In this document: positions 5,177 to 7,664 of the stretch, in pieces
How positions within the stretch are numbered: the first letter of the stretch is position 1
Layout: each line of letters starts with the position of its first letter
NCBI GenBank assembly: GCA_025357355.1
Contig: JANXPK010000485.1
Coordinates: forward strand, 1 to 7,664
Direction: 5' to 3'
DNA from: Rhodobacterales bacterium
GTDB lineage: Bacteria > Pseudomonadota > Alphaproteobacteria > Rhodobacterales > Rhodobacteraceae
DNA: 7,664 nt
Notes under the pieces: model-generated
The model's input: only the letters and a program-made list of their open reading frames with translations
Database searches by the model: none
Told to the model about the DNA's origin: nothing
Translations under genes and position numbers: made by a program

Positions 5177-6013
5177 CTACTGCAAAATCAAAGACAGGGC
5201 GCAGAATTTGTCCAGCCCGATCTCTTCGGCTCGTGCAGTCGGGTCAATGCCAACTTCCCGAAGCTTGGCTTCGATGTCCGGCCGCAGCGCCTTGAGGCTT
5301 GACCGCAGCATCTTGCGCCGCTGGCCAAAAGCCATAGTGGTCACCCGTGCCAACATTGCCTCGTTGGCGGGATAGCGTGGCTGATCCAGTCGGGTCAGAT
5401 GAACTACGGCGGAATGGACCTTGGGCGCAGGGGTAAAAGCCTCGGGTGGCAAGGTCATCACGATCCTTGGGTCGCACCGCCATTGTGCGAGCAAAGCCAG
5501 ACGGCCATAGTTTTCAGTCCGGGTCTTGGCCACAATCCGTTCGGCAACTTCTTTCTGGAACATCAGGGTCAGGCTCTGCCAGAACGGCGGCCAATTTGCC
5601 GGGGTCAGCCAGCGGACCAACAGCTCGGTGCCGACATTGTAGGGCAGGTTCGCCACCACCCGCACTGGCGGCGTCAGATACTTGCTGACATCGACCTGCA
5701 GCGCATCGGCATTCAGGATGGTCAGGCGGCCGGGATAGGCGGCGGCAATCTCCTCAAGGGCGGCGATGCAGCGCTGGTCCTTTTCGATTGCGAGGACCCG
5801 CCGCGCCCCTTCAACCAGCAGGCCGCGTGTCAAACCGCCGGGGCCTGGCCCGACCTCCAGCACGTCACAGGTCGACAGATCGCCCGCCAGTCGCGCAATC
5901 TTGGCGGTCAGGTTCAGATCAAGCAGGAAGTTCTGGCCCAACTGGCGTTTGGCCACCAGATCATGGGCGCGGATCACCTCGCGCAGCGGCGGCAGACCGT
6001 CAATCATGCCCAT
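5177..6013 (-). CDS. rsmA: 16S rRNA (A1518/A1519-N6) dimethyltransferase
   Basis: RsmA (KsgA) uses S-adenosylmethionine to dimethylate two neighbouring adenines near the 3' end of 16S rRNA, a late step of 30S assembly; its loss classically gives kasugamycin resistance. The protein has 278 residues (E. coli 273). Motifs in order: LGQNFLLD at 25-32, EVGPGPGGLT at 53-62 for the cofactor, acidic E77 in AIEKD, the catalytic NLPY at 122-125, FTPAPKVHSAVV at 193-204, and FGQRRKMLRSSLK at 229-241. ATG 6013 overlaps the pdxA end by ten bases and has AAAGGG upstream. ATG 6007, two codons later, makes a classic ATGA overlap with the pdxA stop, so the true start may be that one. It is the last gene visible in the leftward operon. 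Confidence 0.95.
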   Translation of the reverse strand: MGMIDGLPPLREVIRAHDLVAKRQLGQNFLLDLNLTAKIARLAGDLSTCDVLEVGPGPGGLTRGLLVEGARRVLAIEKDQRCIAALEEIAAAYPGRLTILNADALQVDVSKYLTPPVRVVANLPYNVGTELLVRWLTPANWPPFWQSLTLMFQKEVAERIVAKTRTENYGRLALLAQWRCDPRIVMTLPPEAFTPAPKVHSAVVHLTRLDQPRYPANEAMLARVTTMAFGQRRKMLRSSLKALRPDIEAKLREVGIDPTARAEEIGLDKFCALSLILQ

Positions 6014-6987
6014 GGGGCGCGCCCTTTGGCCATCTTTGCCGCCATGCGCAAGGCGGCAATCAGGCTGTCAGGGCGGGCGACGCCCTTACCCGCAATGTCG
6101 AACCCGGTGCCATGGTCGGGCGAGGTACGGATGAAGGGCAGTCCAAGGGTGACGTTGACCCCGCCATCAAAATCGAGCGTCTTGATCGGGATCAAGGCCT
6201 GGTCATGGTACATGCAGACCGCCGCGTCATAGGTTTCGCGGGCGCGCGCGTGAAACATGGTGTCGGCGGACAAGGGTCCCAGCAGGTCCAGCCCTTCGCG
6301 CCGCAACCTGTCCAGCACCGGGGCGATGATGGTGATCTCTTCTCGCCCCATTGCACCGCCTTCACCAGCATGGGGGTTGAGGCCTGCAATGGCCAGACGT
6401 GGCCGAGCGATGCCAAACTGGGTGATCAGACTGGAATGGGTCAGGCGGATCGTGCGATCCAGAAGGTCAGGCATGAGCCGGGCTGCAACGTCGGCCAGGG
6501 CGATGTGAATGGTCACGGGCACGACACGCAGCAGGGGCGAGGCGAGCATCATCACCACGGGCACATCACCGGCGAGATGAGCGAGGTATTCCGTATGGCC
6601 CGGAAAGGCAAAGCCCGCGCCATCCTGAAGGGCCTGCTTGTGGATGGGAGAGGTGCAGACGGCCGCCGCCTGCCCGGCCTTGACCAATGCCACGGCACGC
6701 GAGATGACGTCGATGACGCCTTGTGCATTGCGCCGTGAGGGCGTGCCGGGTTGGTTCGGTTCGGCAAAGAGATGGGACAGGACGGGCAGCGTGCCGGGCG
6801 CGACCTGCGCTGCCTTGGCCGGATCGGCGATTTCCGTCATGGCGGTGCCTGAGGGCAGATGGTGTGGATCACCGATCCAGAAGAACGGCACCTCGGCCCC
6901 CAGGATGCGGCGGGCGGCAATTGCAAGCTCGGGTCCGATGCCCGCGGGTTCGCCGCAGGTCAGGGCGATGGGTAAGGACGCGGTCAT
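6004..6987 (-). CDS. pdxA: 4-hydroxythreonine-4-phosphate dehydrogenase
   Basis: PdxA oxidises 4-phosphooxy-threonine with NAD(P) and, after decarboxylation, supplies the aminoacetone phosphate that PdxJ turns into pyridoxine phosphate (the DXP-dependent vitamin B6 route). The protein has 327 residues (E. coli 329). It begins with the typical LPIALTCGEPAGIGPE (5-20). Substrate-binding H131 lies in FPGHTEYL. The three metal-ligand histidines are H161 (VTIHIAL), H206 (GLNPHAGEGG) and H261 (MYHDQ). The C-terminal SPDHGTGFDIAGKG (289-302) is also conserved. Its start overlaps the surA stop by ATGA, and its end overlaps rsmA. Distant PdxA2 paralogues act in other pathways, but the surA-pdxA-rsmA order points to the B6 enzyme. 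Confidence 0.96.
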   Translation of the reverse strand: MTASLPIALTCGEPAGIGPELAIAARRILGAEVPFFWIGDPHHLPSGTAMTEIADPAKAAQVAPGTLPVLSHLFAEPNQPGTPSRRNAQGVIDVISRAVALVKAGQAAAVCTSPIHKQALQDGAGFAFPGHTEYLAHLAGDVPVVMMLASPLLRVVPVTIHIALADVAARLMPDLLDRTIRLTHSSLITQFGIARPRLAIAGLNPHAGEGGAMGREEITIIAPVLDRLRREGLDLLGPLSADTMFHARARETYDAAVCMYHDQALIPIKTLDFDGGVNVTLGLPFIRTSPDHGTGFDIAGKGVARPDSLIAALRMAAKMAKGRAPWA

Positions 6988-7664
6988 GGGTAGCGGATGA
7001 ACGCGTTGGACCGTAACTCTTCCAGATAGGCACCGGCAAGCAGGCTGAGTTTGTTGTTCAGGATTGTCGTTCCGACATCATCGCGCGACGCCGCAACCTT
7101 GGCGAAGGGTGTCCGGTCGCACAGCATCACCAGCGACGGCGCGCCATTGGTTGTGGCCACGATCCTCGTTTCACCGGGGTCAAGGCCCACGATCACTGCC
7201 CGCAAGGCCGGTGGCAGACCAGCCTCCGGCACGGTTGCGCGTTGCAGGGCCTCGGGCGGCAAGCCCCTGGCGATGGTGTAAAGGTCGTCACAGGTGTCGA
7301 GCCGCGCGGCAATGGTGGCAAGGTCGCTGCCAGCCGGGGCGAAGAACTGGGCGTAATCAATTTGCGCGGCACCCTTCGGATCGCCCGAGCCCTGGCTGAG
7401 GTCACGCAGCTGGAACAACTCGACCGCCCCTTGAACCGCGATGGGCTCAGTCACTTCGCCGACTTTCAGGGCCAGGATTTGCGGTGCTACCTCGCGCGGC
7501 AGGGCGGAAACCGAGGCCCAGTTCAGCGCACCGCCACCGCCAGCCGTCGGCGCCTTGGAGTAATTCTGCGCCGCCATTGCAAACGACGGGATGGTGGTTG
7601 CGGTAAGTTTGAGACGCCGGGCCAGAGCCATCGCATACGCACGGCCGAGCCCGCGTCCCGAGCC
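6984..7664 (-). CDS. surA: SurA-type periplasmic peptidyl-prolyl isomerase (C-terminal part)
   Basis: The gene is cut by the right edge; the visible 226 residues run open to the last base, so the signal peptide and N-terminal chaperone domain lie outside. SurA escorts outer-membrane proteins through the periplasm. Numbering from the edge, residues about 27-89 are the rear half of a parvulin domain (FAMAAQNYSKAPTAGGGGALNW, then LP, GEVTEPI and ELFQLRD). Residues about 148-185 repeat the same pattern in degenerate form (LPPALRAVIVGLDPGETR, then SLVMLCDRT), matching a second parvulin unit. The end (NNKLSLLAGAYLEELR) is the usual closing helix. An in-frame ATG at 7631 is internal, not the start. 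The stop overlaps pdxA by four bases. The family call is firm; SurA rather than another parvulin rests on the two-unit layout and the pdxA-rsmA neighbours. Confidence 0.87.
   Translation of the reverse strand, partial: GSGRGLGRAYAMALARRLKLTATTIPSFAMAAQNYSKAPTAGGGGALNWASVSALPREVAPQILALKVGEVTEPIAVQGAVELFQLRDLSQGSGDPKGAAQIDYAQFFAPAGSDLATIAARLDTCDDLYTIARGLPPEALQRATVPEAGLPPALRAVIVGLDPGETRIVATTNGAPSLVMLCDRTPFAKVAASRDDVGTTILNNKLSLLAGAYLEELRSNAFIRYP

Noticed and set aside
5399..6738. Long rightward open frames (277 and 316 codons) opposite rsmA and pdxA
   Set aside because: Both lie wholly over genes with complete catalytic motifs on the other strand. Their translations are low-complexity Gly/Arg/Gln-rich sequence, as expected for antisense of GC-rich genes.
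1..7664. Mobile elements, CRISPR arrays, tRNA or rRNA genes, toxin-antitoxin or defence genes
   Set aside because: I looked for transposase-like frames, spaced identical repeats, cloverleaf structures and small paired genes and found none. All larger genes are accounted for by known housekeeping or conserved unknown families.

Overview
The window looks like the chromosome of an alphaproteobacterium, most likely of the Rhodobacterales (Roseobacter/Rhodobacter group). It is GC-rich with mostly G/C-ending codons. It carries a DUF4167 protein (an alphaproteobacterial family) directly after prfA-prmC, an agmatinase that begins MALEDAKN, and a TTAA-N7-TTAAC box of the type bound by CtrA. No sequence search could be run, so the taxonomic call rests on recognition of these families.

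Layout. Bases 1-511 hold no intact gene. They contain a 48-codon remnant whose leader and first codons duplicate those of the following agmatinase gene, then four 11-bp units in exact helical phase. Next comes a compact rightward cluster: agmatinase-family ureohydrolase (speB), a one-membrane-span DUF1499 protein, peptide chain release factor 1 (prfA) and its glutamine methyltransferase (prmC). speB/DUF1499 and prfA/prmC each overlap by ATGA. A gap of about 250 bases with a likely promoter follows, then the DUF4167 gene, also rightward. A convergent gap of about 200 bases holds hairpins and the CtrA-type box. The rest is a leftward operon in the order surA (cut by the window end), pdxA, rsmA, each joined to the next by a short overlap; the same gene order is known from E. 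coli.

How the genes fit together. prfA and prmC form a functional pair: RF1 ends translation at UAA/UAG, and PrmC methylates the glutamine of its GGQ motif. DUF4167 may belong to this translation theme through conserved neighbourhood, but its role is unknown. speB is polyamine or guanidino-compound metabolism. surA-pdxA-rsmA links outer-membrane protein folding, vitamin B6 synthesis and 16S rRNA dimethylation.

I see no mobile element, CRISPR array, RNA gene, toxin-antitoxin pair or defence system. The window is largely ordinary housekeeping DNA. The points of interest are the decayed speB duplication, the 11-bp array upstream of speB, the CtrA-type box in a convergent gap, and the N/Q-rich, charged, disordered tail of the DUF4167 protein.
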